A DNA stretch of 64,000 bases, from the NCBI RefSeq assembly GCF_019352175.1, contig NZ_JACBYI010000002.1, positions 1-64,000 on the forward strand, written 5' to 3'. A program made the translations under genes and the position numbers. The DNA is from Paenibacillus sp. S150 (GTDB taxonomy: Bacteria; Bacillota; Bacilli; Paenibacillales; Paenibacillaceae). Below the pieces are notes generated by a model. That model searched no databases. It had not been told where the DNA came from and was given only the letters and a program-made list of their open reading frames with translations. Of the stretch, positions 7,591 through 17,647 are shown one piece after another. Each line of letters starts with the position of its first letter. The stretch's first letter is position 1.

Positions 7591-9348
7591 ATGACCAATC
7601 CTTTCAAAAAATTCAGAATCGACCGCCTCTTCTTCAGCAGCTTTGCGGTCCTGATTATTGTGCTCCTGGCCATTATTGCCTGGACCAGCTACAGCATTTC
7701 GTCGAATGCGCTGGTGCGGACAACCTCGCATTATCAGCAAAAGCTGCTGGATGAGCTGAATAATGAAATTTCTACGAGGCTGGACATGATTGAACAAATC
7801 TCGCTCTCCACCTCGCGGGACAACGAGCTGATTACCTTTCTGGCCGGCCAAAAGGATGAATTCGACCGTTACCGGGGGCAATTAGGCGTTGAGCACGCAC
7901 TGGCCAATTTAACATATTCAATTCCGCTGATCCAGGGCATTGATCTGTATATGGACCAGCCTTTGCAGGGTGACGCCAAAAGCTATATCCAGTTCCGTGC
8001 GCCTGACGATCTGAAGCTGCAGGACTGGTCGCCGGTCCTGGAAAAAAATGATTTCGCCTGGACCAGCGAGCATGATATCCCCAGCTTTCAGGGCGATGTG
8101 CCGGTGCTTAGCTTTGCGCGGAAAATCATATACAATGATGCCTCCCTCGGCGTCATTGTCATTCATGTCAAAGCCAAGGAAATCCGCGGCCTGCTGACAG
8201 GGAATTCCTCTGAATCCAACCGCATGATGACGAATGCCGAAGGACAGCAGTTTCTGAAGATCGGCCAGGCACTGGACCAGGATACAGCCTCGGAATGGAT
8301 GGAACTGGGAAGCCGTCAGTCCGGCTATGCCCACATCCGGGACGGCGGGCAGGGCGGGGATTCACTGCTTGTCTATTCAAGACTGGAGAATTCCAACTGG
8401 ACGCTGGTTGAAATTACTTCCTGGAATCAGATTACCGCGAGCAGCTTCCGGTTGGCTGAGGTCATCCTGCTGATCGGCATCGGGGCGGTGCTGCTGGTGC
8501 TGCTGATTACCCACTGGTTGAGCCGGGAGTTCACCAAGCCGATCAAAAAGCTGGTAACCGCCATGCGGAGTTATTCGGTCGGCGGCAACAATATGGAGAT
8601 GCCGGCGGATTATGAGAATGAATTCGGGTATGTGTTCGCCGGCTACCGCAAGCAAAATGAACGGATCGAAGAATTGTACGATTCCCTTCAGCGGCGCTAC
8701 GAGCAGCAGCGCAAGGCGGAGATTGAGGCGCTCCAGGCGAATATCAACCCGCATTTTCTCTATAATATGCTGGACCAGCTCAACTGGATGGCCATAGAGG
8801 CCGGACAGGATGAGCTGAGCCGGATTCTGGAGCTGATGGGGCGGATGTTCCGGCTGGGCCTGTCGGGCGGCAGCAGTTTTATTACAGTTGACGAGGAGCT
8901 GGAGCACATCGGCTGTTACCTGCAAATCCAGCAGCTCCGCTGGGGCGAAGGCCTGCATTACAGCATTGCGGTCCCGGCGGAGCTCAGGCAGCTCTTCATT
9001 CCGAAGCTTACGCTCCAGCCGTTTGTGGAGAACTCGGTGCTTCACGGGTTCAACAAGCGGACGCAGGGCCATGTCCATATCGGCATGATAAGCAGGAACA
9101 ATGCGCTGCATATTATCGTTGAAGACGATGGCAGCGGCCTGAAGCAGACGGGGGAGCCGCACAAGAGCAGGCGGCAGACCGGTGGTTACGGCATACGCAA
9201 TGTGCGTGAGCGGATCAGCGGCTATTTCGGTGAGGAATACGGCATAGCTCTTGAAGAGAGGGAAGGTGGAGGAACCCGGGTGGAGATTGTAATTCCGCTG
9301 CTGTCTGAGCCTCCGGGGAAAGCGCCCTTGGAGCAGGATATGAACTGA
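7591..9348 (+). CDS. YesM-type sensor histidine kinase
   Basis: Membrane sensor kinase of 585 residues. It has an N-terminal membrane segment (about 16-36), an extracellular sensing region to about 285, a second membrane segment (VILLIGIGAVLLVLLI), a HAMP linker, and a His-kinase domain with NINPHFLYNMLDQ in which His388 is the phosphorylation site. The GHKL ATPase part shows FVENSVLHG and GYGIRNVRERI. It presumably senses a sugar or a loaded binding protein outside the cell and phosphorylates the next gene's product. GGAGAGAG precedes the ATG. Confidence 0.95.
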   Translation: MTNPFKKFRIDRLFFSSFAVLIIVLLAIIAWTSYSISSNALVRTTSHYQQKLLDELNNEISTRLDMIEQISLSTSRDNELITFLAGQKDEFDRYRGQLGVEHALANLTYSIPLIQGIDLYMDQPLQGDAKSYIQFRAPDDLKLQDWSPVLEKNDFAWTSEHDIPSFQGDVPVLSFARKIIYNDASLGVIVIHVKAKEIRGLLTGNSSESNRMMTNAEGQQFLKIGQALDQDTASEWMELGSRQSGYAHIRDGGQGGDSLLVYSRLENSNWTLVEITSWNQITASSFRLAEVILLIGIGAVLLVLLITHWLSREFTKPIKKLVTAMRSYSVGGNNMEMPADYENEFGYVFAGYRKQNERIEELYDSLQRRYEQQRKAEIEALQANINPHFLYNMLDQLNWMAIEAGQDELSRILELMGRMFRLGLSGGSSFITVDEELEHIGCYLQIQQLRWGEGLHYSIAVPAELRQLFIPKLTLQPFVENSVLHGFNKRTQGHVHIGMISRNNALHIIVEDDGSGLKQTGEPHKSRRQTGGYGIRNVRERISGYFGEEYGIALEEREGGGTRVEIVIPLLSEPPGKAPLEQDMN

Positions 9349-9428
9349 ACCTGTTATTGTAAGCGATTTATTTCACAGCCCTGTAAACCGGACGTCCGGA
9401 TTGCTACGGCTAAAGGGAGGCAAAAATC

Positions 9429-11045
9429 ATGCTGAAGATCGCCATTATCGATGATGAGCGGCAGGTGCTGCAGGGGATGAGGCGTGTGATTCCGTGGGAG
9501 GAGCTGGGAGCGGAATGGGCAGGCGAGGCGATGAATGGCGAGGACGGACTGGAGATGGTGCGCGGAATCCGGCCCGACATTGTGATTACGGACATTTATA
9601 TGCCGTCGATGAACGGTCTAGATATGATTGAGCAGTTAAGAAAAGAGGGCTATACCGGGAAAATCATCATTTTAAGCGGATATTCGGACTTTGAGCATGC
9701 CAGGCAGGCGCTGCGGAACAACGTAAGCGACTATGTATCGAAGCCGATCAGTGTAACGACGCTGAAGGATATTCTGGGCAAGGTCATTCGGGAACTGCGC
9801 GAAGAGAAGGAGAAAAACCTGCTGCAGGGAGAGCTTACGCATAAACTGCTGCTGTACGAGCCGTTTATAGAGAAGGAGTGGGTGAGGTCTGCCGCCGTCG
9901 GCACGTTGGACCACACCTACCGCAATAGGGAGTATTTGCCGCAGCCATACCGGGATTGGACGGAATGCAGCCACATGGTAGTCGGCATTGACTGTGTCCG
10001 CGACATCCGGGCCAGCGAGCTTTCACTGTCGGATTGGAGTCTGTTCCGCTTTGCGATCAGCAATATTGCTTGCGAGGTGGCCGGAAAAATCTTCGCCCGT
10101 GCTGAATATACCGAGCTGCACAGCACCAGAGCTGTGCTTATTGTCCACCCCGGGCTGGAACAGCTTGGGCAGCTGGAGGCGCTGCTGCAGGAATTGGGCC
10201 TCAAACTGATCGACAGCATCCGGGCCTGCCTGAAGCTGTCTATCCGCGTAGGGATAGGAGGGCTGAAGCAGCAATGGACCCAAATTCCCGATTCGACCGA
10301 GGAGGCCTTCCGGGCTATGGATGGCAGCGGGCAGCGGATGCTGCCTGCTTATGATCTGTTTGCCTACGGAGAGCAGCCGGACCGCCGGCGGGAAGCCGTA
10401 GCGCTGTTCCCGGTGAAGTTCTCCTTCCGCCTCGCCGGTGCGATGAAGACGGCCCAGGAGACAGAGGCGCAGCAGCTGGTTGCCGAGTATATGATGGAAC
10501 TGGAGAAGCAAACAGGCATCACCAAGGATTATATACAGATGCTGGGGAGCGAGCTGTGGGGGATCATTACGTATTGCCTCTATGAATCGGGACTGGTGCT
10601 GGACGAGCTGTTCACGAATGATCAAATTGCCAAAGAGCTGGGTACTCTCACACAGCCGGATCAGCTGGCCGCATGGCTGCAGACCAAAATCTCCGCAATC
10701 TGCGGCAGCAGGCTGTGGAAGGGCAGCAGCAAGCACAGGCAGGTGGTGGATTTCATGACCCACTATATCCATGAGCATTTTGCCGAAGAATTAACGCTTG
10801 CGGAACTGTCGGACAAGGTATACATTTCGCGCAATCATTTATCGATTATTTTCAAGAACATCACAGGCGAGACCTTCAACAGCTATTTAACGCGGGTGCG
10901 CATTGAGAAGGCGCGTGAATTGCTGCTGGAGCGCAATATGCTGGTCTATGAGGTGGCAGAGCGGGTCGGCTACCGGAATGTGCCTTATTTCAGCACCCTG
11001 TTCAAGAAGATCACCGGAATGAATCCGACGGAGTTAATCAATTGA
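9429..11045 (+). CDS. YesN-type response regulator, AraC output domain
   Basis: Response regulator of 538 residues. The receiver domain (1-120) has the acidic DDE near the start, phospho-acceptor Asp55 in DIVITDIYMP, and the Lys of SKPISV. A long middle region follows, then a C-terminal AraC DNA-binding domain of two helix-turn-helix units starting near FAEELTLAELSDKVYISRNH and ending with VGYRNVPYFSTLFKKITG. It partners the kinase just upstream and probably activates the importer genes. An 80-base gap separates it from the kinase. Confidence 0.95.
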   Translation: MLKIAIIDDERQVLQGMRRVIPWEELGAEWAGEAMNGEDGLEMVRGIRPDIVITDIYMPSMNGLDMIEQLRKEGYTGKIIILSGYSDFEHARQALRNNVSDYVSKPISVTTLKDILGKVIRELREEKEKNLLQGELTHKLLLYEPFIEKEWVRSAAVGTLDHTYRNREYLPQPYRDWTECSHMVVGIDCVRDIRASELSLSDWSLFRFAISNIACEVAGKIFARAEYTELHSTRAVLIVHPGLEQLGQLEALLQELGLKLIDSIRACLKLSIRVGIGGLKQQWTQIPDSTEEAFRAMDGSGQRMLPAYDLFAYGEQPDRRREAVALFPVKFSFRLAGAMKTAQETEAQQLVAEYMMELEKQTGITKDYIQMLGSELWGIITYCLYESGLVLDELFTNDQIAKELGTLTQPDQLAAWLQTKISAICGSRLWKGSSKHRQVVDFMTHYIHEHFAEELTLAELSDKVYISRNHLSIIFKNITGETFNSYLTRVRIEKARELLLERNMLVYEVAERVGYRNVPYFSTLFKKITGMNPTELIN

Positions 11046-11079
11046 GCAGAAGATCGTGAGAAGGGAAAGTGAAAATGTT

Positions 11080-12177
11080 ATGATACGCGTAGCCATTATC
11101 GGCACCGGTTCAATCGCCGCTTCCCATTTGGAGGCCTATTCGTTGTTCCCGGAGCGCTGCCAAATCGCAGCCCTGATCAACAGGCATGAAGCCAAGGCGG
11201 TTCAGCTGCGGGACAGATTTGAACTCGGCTGCAGGATTGTGCAGGATTATCATGAGCTGCTGGAGAGCGGAGAGGCCGATCTGGTCTCTATCTGCACTCC
11301 GCCCCATTCGCATGCGGAGATTGCCGCAGATTGCCTGCGGGCGGGAATGCATGTGCTGGTGGAGAAGCCGATGGCGATGTCGCTGGAAGAATGCGACCGT
11401 ATGCTGGAAGCGGCGGAGAGCACAGGGAGCTTATTGTCCGTAGTCGGGCAGAACCGCTTTCTTGATTCCTATATGAGGCTGAAGCACACGCTGGACTCCG
11501 GCTTGGCGGGGAAAATTGTCCACTCCCAGACGGATGCTTTCTGGTGGCGGGGCGGCAGCTACTACGATGTATGGTGGAGAGGCACATGGGAGCAGGAGGG
11601 AGGCGGCTGCACGCTTAACCACGGCATTCATCACCTGGATTTGCTGCAGTGGATGCTGGGCATGCCCCGTTCGGTACAGGCTGTGATGAGCAATACCTCG
11701 CATGAAAATTCCGAGGTGGAGGATCTTTCGGTCGCCATCCTGTCCTATCCCGGCGGAGGTCTGGCGCAAGTGACCAGCTCTGTGGTGCATCACGGCGAAG
11801 AGCGGCAGATGATCTTTCAGGGGCAGCTTGCACGTATATCGTCGCCCTTGGCCATCTATGCCACCACTCAGCTGGAGAATGGCTTTCCGAAGCGGAATCC
11901 CGCACTGGAGAAGGAAATTAAGCGGGTGCATGATTCGCTGCAGCCGCTGCGCTACAGCGGCCATGCCGGGCAGATTGACAATGTGCTGGAGGCGCTGGAG
12001 AACAATTCGCGGCAAGTTCTTATCGACGGTTATGAGGGCAGAAAGATGATAGAGCTTGTCACGGCCATCTATGAAGCTGCCATTACGAAGAGCGCGGTTG
12101 AGCTGCCTCTCGGCAGAGAAAGCCGGTTTTATTCGAGGGAGGGGCTGCTTCACCGCGCTCCGCGCTATCATACCTAA
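11080..12177 (+). CDS. Gfo/Idh/MocA-family oxidoreductase
   Basis: NAD(P)-dependent dehydrogenase family acting on sugars or inositols. The N-terminal Rossmann motif is VAIIGTGSIAASH, and the conserved catalytic-lysine motif appears as VEKPMAMS. The C-terminal half contains GGGCTLNHGIHHLDLLQWM, the family's conserved histidine region. ATG 11080 is chosen over GTG 11056 because the Rossmann strand begins directly there; the start is not certain. It forms a pair with the next oxidoreductase gene behind the importer and regulators, which suggests oxidation or epimerisation of the imported sugar. The substrate is unknown. Confidence 0.9.
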   Translation: MIRVAIIGTGSIAASHLEAYSLFPERCQIAALINRHEAKAVQLRDRFELGCRIVQDYHELLESGEADLVSICTPPHSHAEIAADCLRAGMHVLVEKPMAMSLEECDRMLEAAESTGSLLSVVGQNRFLDSYMRLKHTLDSGLAGKIVHSQTDAFWWRGGSYYDVWWRGTWEQEGGGCTLNHGIHHLDLLQWMLGMPRSVQAVMSNTSHENSEVEDLSVAILSYPGGGLAQVTSSVVHHGEERQMIFQGQLARISSPLAIYATTQLENGFPKRNPALEKEIKRVHDSLQPLRYSGHAGQIDNVLEALENNSRQVLIDGYEGRKMIELVTAIYEAAITKSAVELPLGRESRFYSREGLLHRAPRYHT

Positions 12178-12200
12178 CAACAGTTACAGGGAGGATACAC

Positions 12201-13280
12201 ATGTCCGTAAAATTCAGCATCATCGGCGGCGCGGGCTATCGCGCGCAATATTATCTCCGGATTGCCCAGGCGCTGCCCGAACAGTTTCAGATCAGCGGAA
12301 TTGTTGTGCGGGACGAAGCGAAGGGCAGGCTGATGCAAGCCGGGTGGGGGGTCAATGCCTATCCGTCCCTCGATGAGCTTCTGGACAGGGAAACGCCCGA
12401 TTTCGCCGTTGTATCTGTTAACGCAGCGGATAGCACGGGCTATCTGCTTAAGCTGGCCGGCGCGGGAATTCCGGCCCTGACGGAGACGCCTCCGGCCGCG
12501 GATATCCGCGGCCTTGAGCTGCTGCACGAGAAGCTCTCCCTCGCCGGTGCGCGGGTGCAAGTGGCCGAGCAGTATGCCTTTCATCCGATCCAGGAGGCGC
12601 GGCAAGCCTTGATCCGTTCCGGCCGTCTGGGAAGCATCACCGAGACTACGGTTTCGATCTCCCAAATGTATCACGCTGTCAGCTTAATGCGCCGGATGCT
12701 GGGCATTCTCTTCGAGCCTGCCCAGATCCGGGCCATGCGCTTTGAATCCCGCTGGGTGAAGGGGCCGGGACGCAGCGGTCCGCCTGTAGAAGACGTTATC
12801 GTGTCTTCGCAAAGAGATTTGGCCTGGCTGGATTTCGGCGGCCGTCTGGGCATTTACGATTTCACGAAGGACCAGCACCGTTCCTGGGTCCGTTCCAATC
12901 ATATGAGTATCCGCGGTGTGCGCGGAGAAATCTTTGACGACCGGGTCAAGCTACAGCAAGAAGACCGCATTCCGCTGCAATTGGAGCTTAAGCGGGTCAA
13001 TGCAGGCGAGCTGGAAAACCAGGAGGGCTATTTTCTCAAGGGTTATATTTGCGGGGAAAAGTGGCTGTACAACAATCCTTTTGCTCCAGCGAGGCTCTAC
13101 GATGATGAACTTGCGATCGCGGGCTGTCTGCAGAGGATGGCGGACTATACGTTCGGCGGACCGGATTTTTACAGTCTGGCGGAGGCCTCGCAGGATCATT
13201 ACCTCGGGATGATGATTGAGCGGGCGATACAGACGGGAGAGACGGTGAAGACGCAGCCGCAGATCTGGGCGCAGAAATAA
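12201..13280 (+). CDS. Second Gfo/Idh/MocA-like oxidoreductase
   Basis: A 359-residue relative of the preceding protein with an N-terminal nucleotide-binding motif FSIIGGAGYRAQYYLR. The usual EKP lysine motif is replaced: the equivalent region reads ALTETPPAADIRG, without the lysine. It may therefore be a non-canonical or structural member of the pair. GGGAGG precedes the ATG. It is the last gene of the cluster before a two-way terminator. Confidence 0.85.
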   Translation: MSVKFSIIGGAGYRAQYYLRIAQALPEQFQISGIVVRDEAKGRLMQAGWGVNAYPSLDELLDRETPDFAVVSVNAADSTGYLLKLAGAGIPALTETPPAADIRGLELLHEKLSLAGARVQVAEQYAFHPIQEARQALIRSGRLGSITETTVSISQMYHAVSLMRRMLGILFEPAQIRAMRFESRWVKGPGRSGPPVEDVIVSSQRDLAWLDFGGRLGIYDFTKDQHRSWVRSNHMSIRGVRGEIFDDRVKLQQEDRIPLQLELKRVNAGELENQEGYFLKGYICGEKWLYNNPFAPARLYDDELAIAGCLQRMADYTFGGPDFYSLAEASQDHYLGMMIERAIQTGETVKTQPQIWAQK

Positions 13281-13335
13281 GCGTTGCGTACCGCGGCCGG
13301 GAACGCCGGCAGAAAAAGGGCTGCAGAGCAGCAGT

Positions 13336-13382
13336 AAAAACCGCCCCTACAGTGCTAACTGGCAGTGTAGAGGCGGTTTTTG
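13336..13382. terminator. Bidirectional terminator between convergent genes
   Basis: AAAAACCGCC and CTACA pair with TGTAG and GGCGGTTTTT. The stem is flanked by A and T runs, so it can stop both the oxidoreductase operon and the leftward dapA-like gene. Confidence 0.92.
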
Positions 13383-13407
13383 GCGCTGTAATTATATTGT
13401 TTTATAA

Positions 13408-14295
13408 TTATTGCTGTACGGTGCTGGCCAGATAGGCTCCCAATTCCTCGCGCAGCCCGGAGCTGATCGAGGTCATCGGCAAGCGGAGTGTATCGGAGGC
13501 AATCTCTCCGCAGGCGCTGAGCAGCCATTTGATCGGAGCCGGATTGGACTCCTTGAAGAGCAGCTTCATCAGCGGGACCAGCTGTTCGAATTCGGCTCTG
13601 GCCTCCTCAATCCGTCCGGCTCTGAACTGCTCGTAGATGCCGAGGAACTTCGCGGTATGCACGTTGGCCGAAGCCAGCATGCCCCCGGCGGCTCCGCAGC
13701 CCAGCATATCGAAGAAATGGAGATCATCGCCGCACAGCACCGGCTTCGAGCCCAGCCGGGACAGCTCGGAGACGAGCAGCGGCGAGCCGGAGCAATCTTT
13801 TAATCCCACGACATTGTTCATTTCAAGGATGGTGCGTGCGGTGTCTACAGACATGCCGACCCCGGCGCGCCCCGGAATATCATAGGCAATAACCGGAATG
13901 CCCACCCCGGCGGCTTTGCGGAAATGCTCAATAATGCCTTGCTGGGAAGGACGGCTGTAATAGGGTACGACCACCAGCACGGCATCGGCCCCTGAATTGG
14001 CAGCCAGCTCGGTGCGGGCTACAGTGGAAGCCGTATCGTTGGTGCCTGTGCCGATGACGAGCGGGACCGGGCCTGATTTCAATAATTCCCGCGAGGTGTT
14101 CACAAGGATCTGCAATTCCTGTATGTTGACTGTCGGCGATTCTCCAGTGGTTCCATTGACGACCAGACCATGAATGCTGTTCTTAATGATGTTGTTCACA
14201 TAACGCTGATACGATTCCAGATCGATCTCGCCAGCTGCATTGAACGGGGTTACCACGGGAACATAAATTCCATAAATCTGTTCTTCTGTTAACAT
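13408..14295 (-). CDS. dapA: DapA-family aldolase (4-hydroxy-tetrahydrodipicolinate synthase-like)
   Basis: A 295-residue TIM-barrel Schiff-base lyase. The family condenses pyruvate with an aldehyde; the best-known member makes the lysine precursor HTPA. Visible residues are the Thr pair in NGTTGESPT (49-50), Tyr138 in AYDIPGRAG, Arg143, and the Schiff-base Lys166 in GLKDCSG. The Arg143 site fits DapA rather than neuraminate lyase. It is divergent from a LysR gene, not in a lysine operon, so it may be an accessory or catabolic paralog. The symbol is by family only. Confidence 0.82.
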   Translation of the reverse strand: MLTEEQIYGIYVPVVTPFNAAGEIDLESYQRYVNNIIKNSIHGLVVNGTTGESPTVNIQELQILVNTSRELLKSGPVPLVIGTGTNDTASTVARTELAANSGADAVLVVVPYYSRPSQQGIIEHFRKAAGVGIPVIAYDIPGRAGVGMSVDTARTILEMNNVVGLKDCSGSPLLVSELSRLGSKPVLCGDDLHFFDMLGCGAAGGMLASANVHTAKFLGIYEQFRAGRIEEARAEFEQLVPLMKLLFKESNPAPIKWLLSACGEIASDTLRLPMTSISSGLREELGAYLASTVQQ

Positions 14296-14414
14296 GAATA
14301 TCGTCCTCCAAAATGTTAAAATCCTTTTATCTTACTGTAGCATGGAATATTTCATCGGCGTTAGCTATAATAAATGATGTAGGCTATCAATAATATTGAT
14401 GTTAGGGTGAGGTT
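14296..14414. promoter_or_regulatory. Divergent dapA-like / LysR promoter region
   Basis: This 119-base gap must hold both promoters. It contains AT-rich elements such as AGCTATAATAAATG and the partial dyad ATCAATAATATTGAT at about 14386-14400, the kind of T-N11-A symmetry that LysR proteins bind. No precise promoter is claimed. Confidence 0.5.
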
Positions 14415-15311
14415 ATGGATTTAACATATATGCGGACCTTCCGCGAGGTCGCGAAGCGGCAGAGCTTCACCCGCGCGGCTGAAGAGCTGGGCTATGCCCA
14501 GTCCAGTGTGACGATGCAGATTCAGAAGATCGAGAAGGAATACGGGGTTCCGTTGATGGAGCGGCATGGACGCGCGCTGCGCTTGACTCCGCCCGGAGAA
14601 GAGCTGCTGAAGCTGTTCGCGGAGATTCTGGACTTGTATGACCGTTCCAAGGAGACCATCGCCCAGCAGATCGGGGGAACCCTGACAATCGGGACGATAG
14701 ATTCGCTGGCCGCTTTTTATTTGCCGCCGTTTCTGCAGCAGCTGCGGACTACGTTTCCCGGATTGAATATCCATCTGCAAACCGAGCAGGAGGCCAATCT
14801 GGTGACCAAAATCAGGGACGGAGAAGTGGATATCGGCCTGATGCTCGACCGCAGCACCGCCGATTCGCAGCTGGAGCGGATGATCATCCGGGATGAACCG
14901 CTGGTGCTGGTAGCCCCGGAGGGGCACCCGCTGGCCAAGCTGGACCGCGTGGCGCTGCAGGACTTGAACAACTGCGAGCTGATCGTCTCCGAGGAGAGCT
15001 GCATTTACCGCAGCCTGTTCGAGAACCTGCTGCGGGAGCACGGGATCATATTCCGCATCGGCTTTGAGCTGTCCAACCTGGAGGCAATCAAGCGCTGCGT
15101 GCGCAACGGTCTGGGCATTGCCCTGCTGCCGCGAATTGTGGCCGAAGAGGAGATTGAACGCGGCACTCTGGCCGAGCTGCCATTTGTGCATCCGGAAATC
15201 CATTTTGACCTGCAGCTGCTGATCCACCCGAAGAAATGGAAGCCGCTGCCGCTGCAATCGCTGATTGAGATGCTGCTGGCCGATGCCAAGTCCAAGGCAG
15301 CTGCGCTGTGA
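14415..15311 (+). CDS. LysR-family transcriptional regulator
   Basis: A 298-residue LysR regulator. The winged helix-turn-helix is at residues 1-60 (SFTRAAEELGYAQSSVTMQIQKIE). The effector domain starts near GTLTIGTIDSLAAFYLPP. It is transcribed away from the dapA-like gene with a 119-base gap, the classical arrangement for a LysR protein controlling its neighbour. The effector is unknown. Confidence 0.92.
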   Translation: MDLTYMRTFREVAKRQSFTRAAEELGYAQSSVTMQIQKIEKEYGVPLMERHGRALRLTPPGEELLKLFAEILDLYDRSKETIAQQIGGTLTIGTIDSLAAFYLPPFLQQLRTTFPGLNIHLQTEQEANLVTKIRDGEVDIGLMLDRSTADSQLERMIIRDEPLVLVAPEGHPLAKLDRVALQDLNNCELIVSEESCIYRSLFENLLREHGIIFRIGFELSNLEAIKRCVRNGLGIALLPRIVAEEEIERGTLAELPFVHPEIHFDLQLLIHPKKWKPLPLQSLIEMLLADAKSKAAAL

Positions 15312-15444
15312 AGCGCGGGCCGGGAATCTGCTGCTCAAATGCAATTGCCTGCGGCTTTGCTCATAAGATTACCTTTTAGGTGTACCGGATACAGTCAGAG
15401 CGAAAAATACAGGCTAACGATGCTTACCAGTATGCAGCAATATA

Positions 15445-15474
15445 TTGACACCAAAAACGAGAATATGGTATATA
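15445..15474 (+). promoter_or_regulatory. Sigma-A promoter of htpG
   Basis: TTGACA (15445-15450), an 18-base spacer, then TATATA (15469-15474). Transcription would start near 15481, just before the CIRCE operator. Confidence 0.82.
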
Positions 15475-15484
15475 AAAGGAAGTG

Positions 15485-15511
15485 TTAGCACTCAATGAAG
15501 CGGAGTGCTAA
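15485..15511 (+). promoter_or_regulatory. CIRCE operator (HrcA binding site)
   Basis: Perfect 9-9-9 inverted repeat: TTAGCACTC, nine bases, GAGTGCTAA. This is the consensus HrcA heat-shock operator. It lies at the predicted transcript start and 50 bases before htpG, so HrcA should repress htpG until heat or misfolded protein titrates GroE. Confidence 0.97.
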
Positions 15512-15561
15512 TCAATTGGAAGCTACTAGAAGGTTATTATTGAAAGGAGATTCACTTATTC

Positions 15562-17442
15562 ATGGCCAAAAAAGAGTTTAAAGCCGAATCCAAACGGTTG
15601 CTGGAAATGATGATTAATTCGATTTATACGCAGCGCGAGATCTTTTTGCGGGAACTGATTTCAAATGCGAGCGATGCCATTGACAAAATCTATTACAAAG
15701 CGCTGGCCGATGAAGGGCTGGTGTTCAATAAAGAGGATTACTACATTAAGGTAACTGCGGACAAGGCAAGCCGTACGCTGACTATCTCCGATTCGGGGAT
15801 CGGGATGACCCAGGAAGAGCTGGAGAACAACCTGGGGATTATCGCGAACAGCGGCTCGTTTGCTTTTAAGAAGGATAACGAAGCGAAGGACGGCCACAAC
15901 ATTATCGGGCAGTTCGGCGTTGGCTTCTATTCCGCTTTTATGGTGGCGGACGATGTTACTGTGGTCAGCAAGGCGCTGGGCAGCGAGCAGGCCTTCAAAT
16001 GGGAATCCCAGGGAGCGGACGGGTATACCATTGAGCCGGCCGAGAAGGACAGCGTAGGCACCGAGATTACACTCAAGATCAAAGCCAACACTGAAGAAGA
16101 CAATTACGACGAGTTTCTGGAAGAATACCGCCTGAAATCGATTATTAAGAAATACTCTGACTTCATCCGCTTCCCGATCAAGATGGATATCACCAGCAGC
16201 AAGCCGAAGGAAGGCAGCGAAGGCGAGTTCGAGGAAACGAAGGAAGAGCAAACCGTCAACAGCATGGTGCCGATCTGGCGCAAGAACAAAAATGAGCTGA
16301 CGGAAGAGGATTACAACAATTTCTACACCGAGAAGCGCTATGGCTTCGACAAGCCGCTGAAGCATATCCACATCAGTGCCGACGGCGCGGTGGTCTATAA
16401 TGCAATCCTGTTCATCCCGGAGAACACGCCGTTCGATTACTACACCAAGGAGTATGAAAAAGGCCTGGAGCTGTACTCCAACGGTGTGCTGATCATGAAC
16501 AAATGCGCGGATCTGCTGCCGGATTACTTCAGCTTTGTCAAAGGGATGGTTGATTCCGAGGACCTGTCGCTGAACATCTCCCGCGAGCTGCTGCAGCATG
16601 ACCGCCAGCTGACGCTGATTGCCAAGAACATCAAGAGCAAAATCAAGAGCCAGCTCCTGAGCCTGCTGAAGGATGAAAGGGAGCAATACGGGAAGTTCTA
16701 CACCTCCTTCGGCAGACAGCTGAAATTCGGGGTGTACAACGACTATGGCATGGAAAAAGAAACGCTCCAGGACCTGCTGATGTTCTACTCCTCCAAGGAG
16801 AAGAAACAGGTAACGCTGGCTGAATACGTGGAAAGAATGCCGGAAGACCAGAAGTATATCTATTACGCTTCCGGGGATTCGGTGGAACGCATTGAGAAGC
16901 TGCCGCAGACTGAACTGGTTTCGGACAAGGGCTACGAAATTCTCTACTTCACCGATGATATCGATGAGTTTGCGATCAAGATGATTATGTCCTATAAGGA
17001 AAAGGAATTCAAAAACGTATCCAGCGGCGACCTGGGGCTTGAAGAGAATGCCGACGAGAAGCCATCGGAAGCGGAAGAAACCGAGAACAAGGAATTGTTC
17101 GAAGCCATGAAGGGCATCCTCTCCGGCAAAGTAAAGGACGTCAAGGCCTCCAAACGCCTGAAATCGCATCCGGTCTGCCTCTCTACGGAAGGCGAGCTGA
17201 CGATTGAAATGGAGAAGATCCTCAAAGCGATGCCGAATGGCCAGGAGGTGCAGGCGGACAAGGTGCTGGAGATCAACATCCATCATGATGTCTTCAAATC
17301 CTTGAAGGCTGCCGCTGAAGGGGACAAGGAGAAGCTGGGCCTGTACACGAACCTGCTGTACAATCAGGCGCTGCTGATCGAAGGTCTGCAGGTGAATGAT
17401 CCGGTGCAGTTCACGAATGATATTTGCAAAATCATGGTTTAA
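15562..17442 (+). CDS. htpG: Molecular chaperone HtpG (Hsp90)
   Basis: A 626-residue cytoplasmic Hsp90 homodimer chaperone. The N-terminal GHKL ATPase shows [20 protein letters not shown] and [15 protein letters not shown]. The middle and C-terminal dimerisation domains are full length. GAAAGGAG precedes the ATG. The gene is monocistronic, with its own promoter and CIRCE operator upstream and a terminator downstream. Confidence 0.97.
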   Translation: MAKKEFKAESKRLLEMMINSIYTQREIFLRELISNASDAIDKIYYKALADEGLVFNKEDYYIKVTADKASRTLTISDSGIGMTQEELENNLGIIANSGSFAFKKDNEAKDGHNIIGQFGVGFYSAFMVADDVTVVSKALGSEQAFKWESQGADGYTIEPAEKDSVGTEITLKIKANTEEDNYDEFLEEYRLKSIIKKYSDFIRFPIKMDITSSKPKEGSEGEFEETKEEQTVNSMVPIWRKNKNELTEEDYNNFYTEKRYGFDKPLKHIHISADGAVVYNAILFIPENTPFDYYTKEYEKGLELYSNGVLIMNKCADLLPDYFSFVKGMVDSEDLSLNISRELLQHDRQLTLIAKNIKSKIKSQLLSLLKDEREQYGKFYTSFGRQLKFGVYNDYGMEKETLQDLLMFYSSKEKKQVTLAEYVERMPEDQKYIYYASGDSVERIEKLPQTELVSDKGYEILYFTDDIDEFAIKMIMSYKEKEFKNVSSGDLGLEENADEKPSEAEETENKELFEAMKGILSGKVKDVKASKRLKSHPVCLSTEGELTIEMEKILKAMPNGQEVQADKVLEINIHHDVFKSLKAAAEGDKEKLGLYTNLLYNQALLIEGLQVNDPVQFTNDICKIMV

Positions 17443-17479
17443 TCCGCAGCGGCTCCGCCGTGCAGTAGATTGACCAGCC

Positions 17480-17514
17480 AAACCCGCTTCCGGTGCTGAC
17501 CGGGGCGGGTTTTT
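17480..17514 (+). terminator. Intrinsic terminator of htpG
   Basis: AACCCGC pairs with GCGGGTT and is followed by a T run. It lies 38 bases after the htpG stop codon. Confidence 0.85.
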
Positions 17515-17647
17515 GCCGGTTGAGGGTAAAAACGTGATGTGATTTCCCAATCCTTGGCTATTTACTGGGATGCTTGCATTTTCTGCAATAGAAAGCTTTA
17601 AGGTTGGCGATAAATCGCATTCTGCTGTATTTGGGACAACAATGCCG

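Noticed and set aside
9357..9370. cre-like TGTAAGCGATTTAT between kinase and regulator genes
   Set aside because: The 3' half lacks the required CA, and the site lies inside an operon, so the match may be chance.
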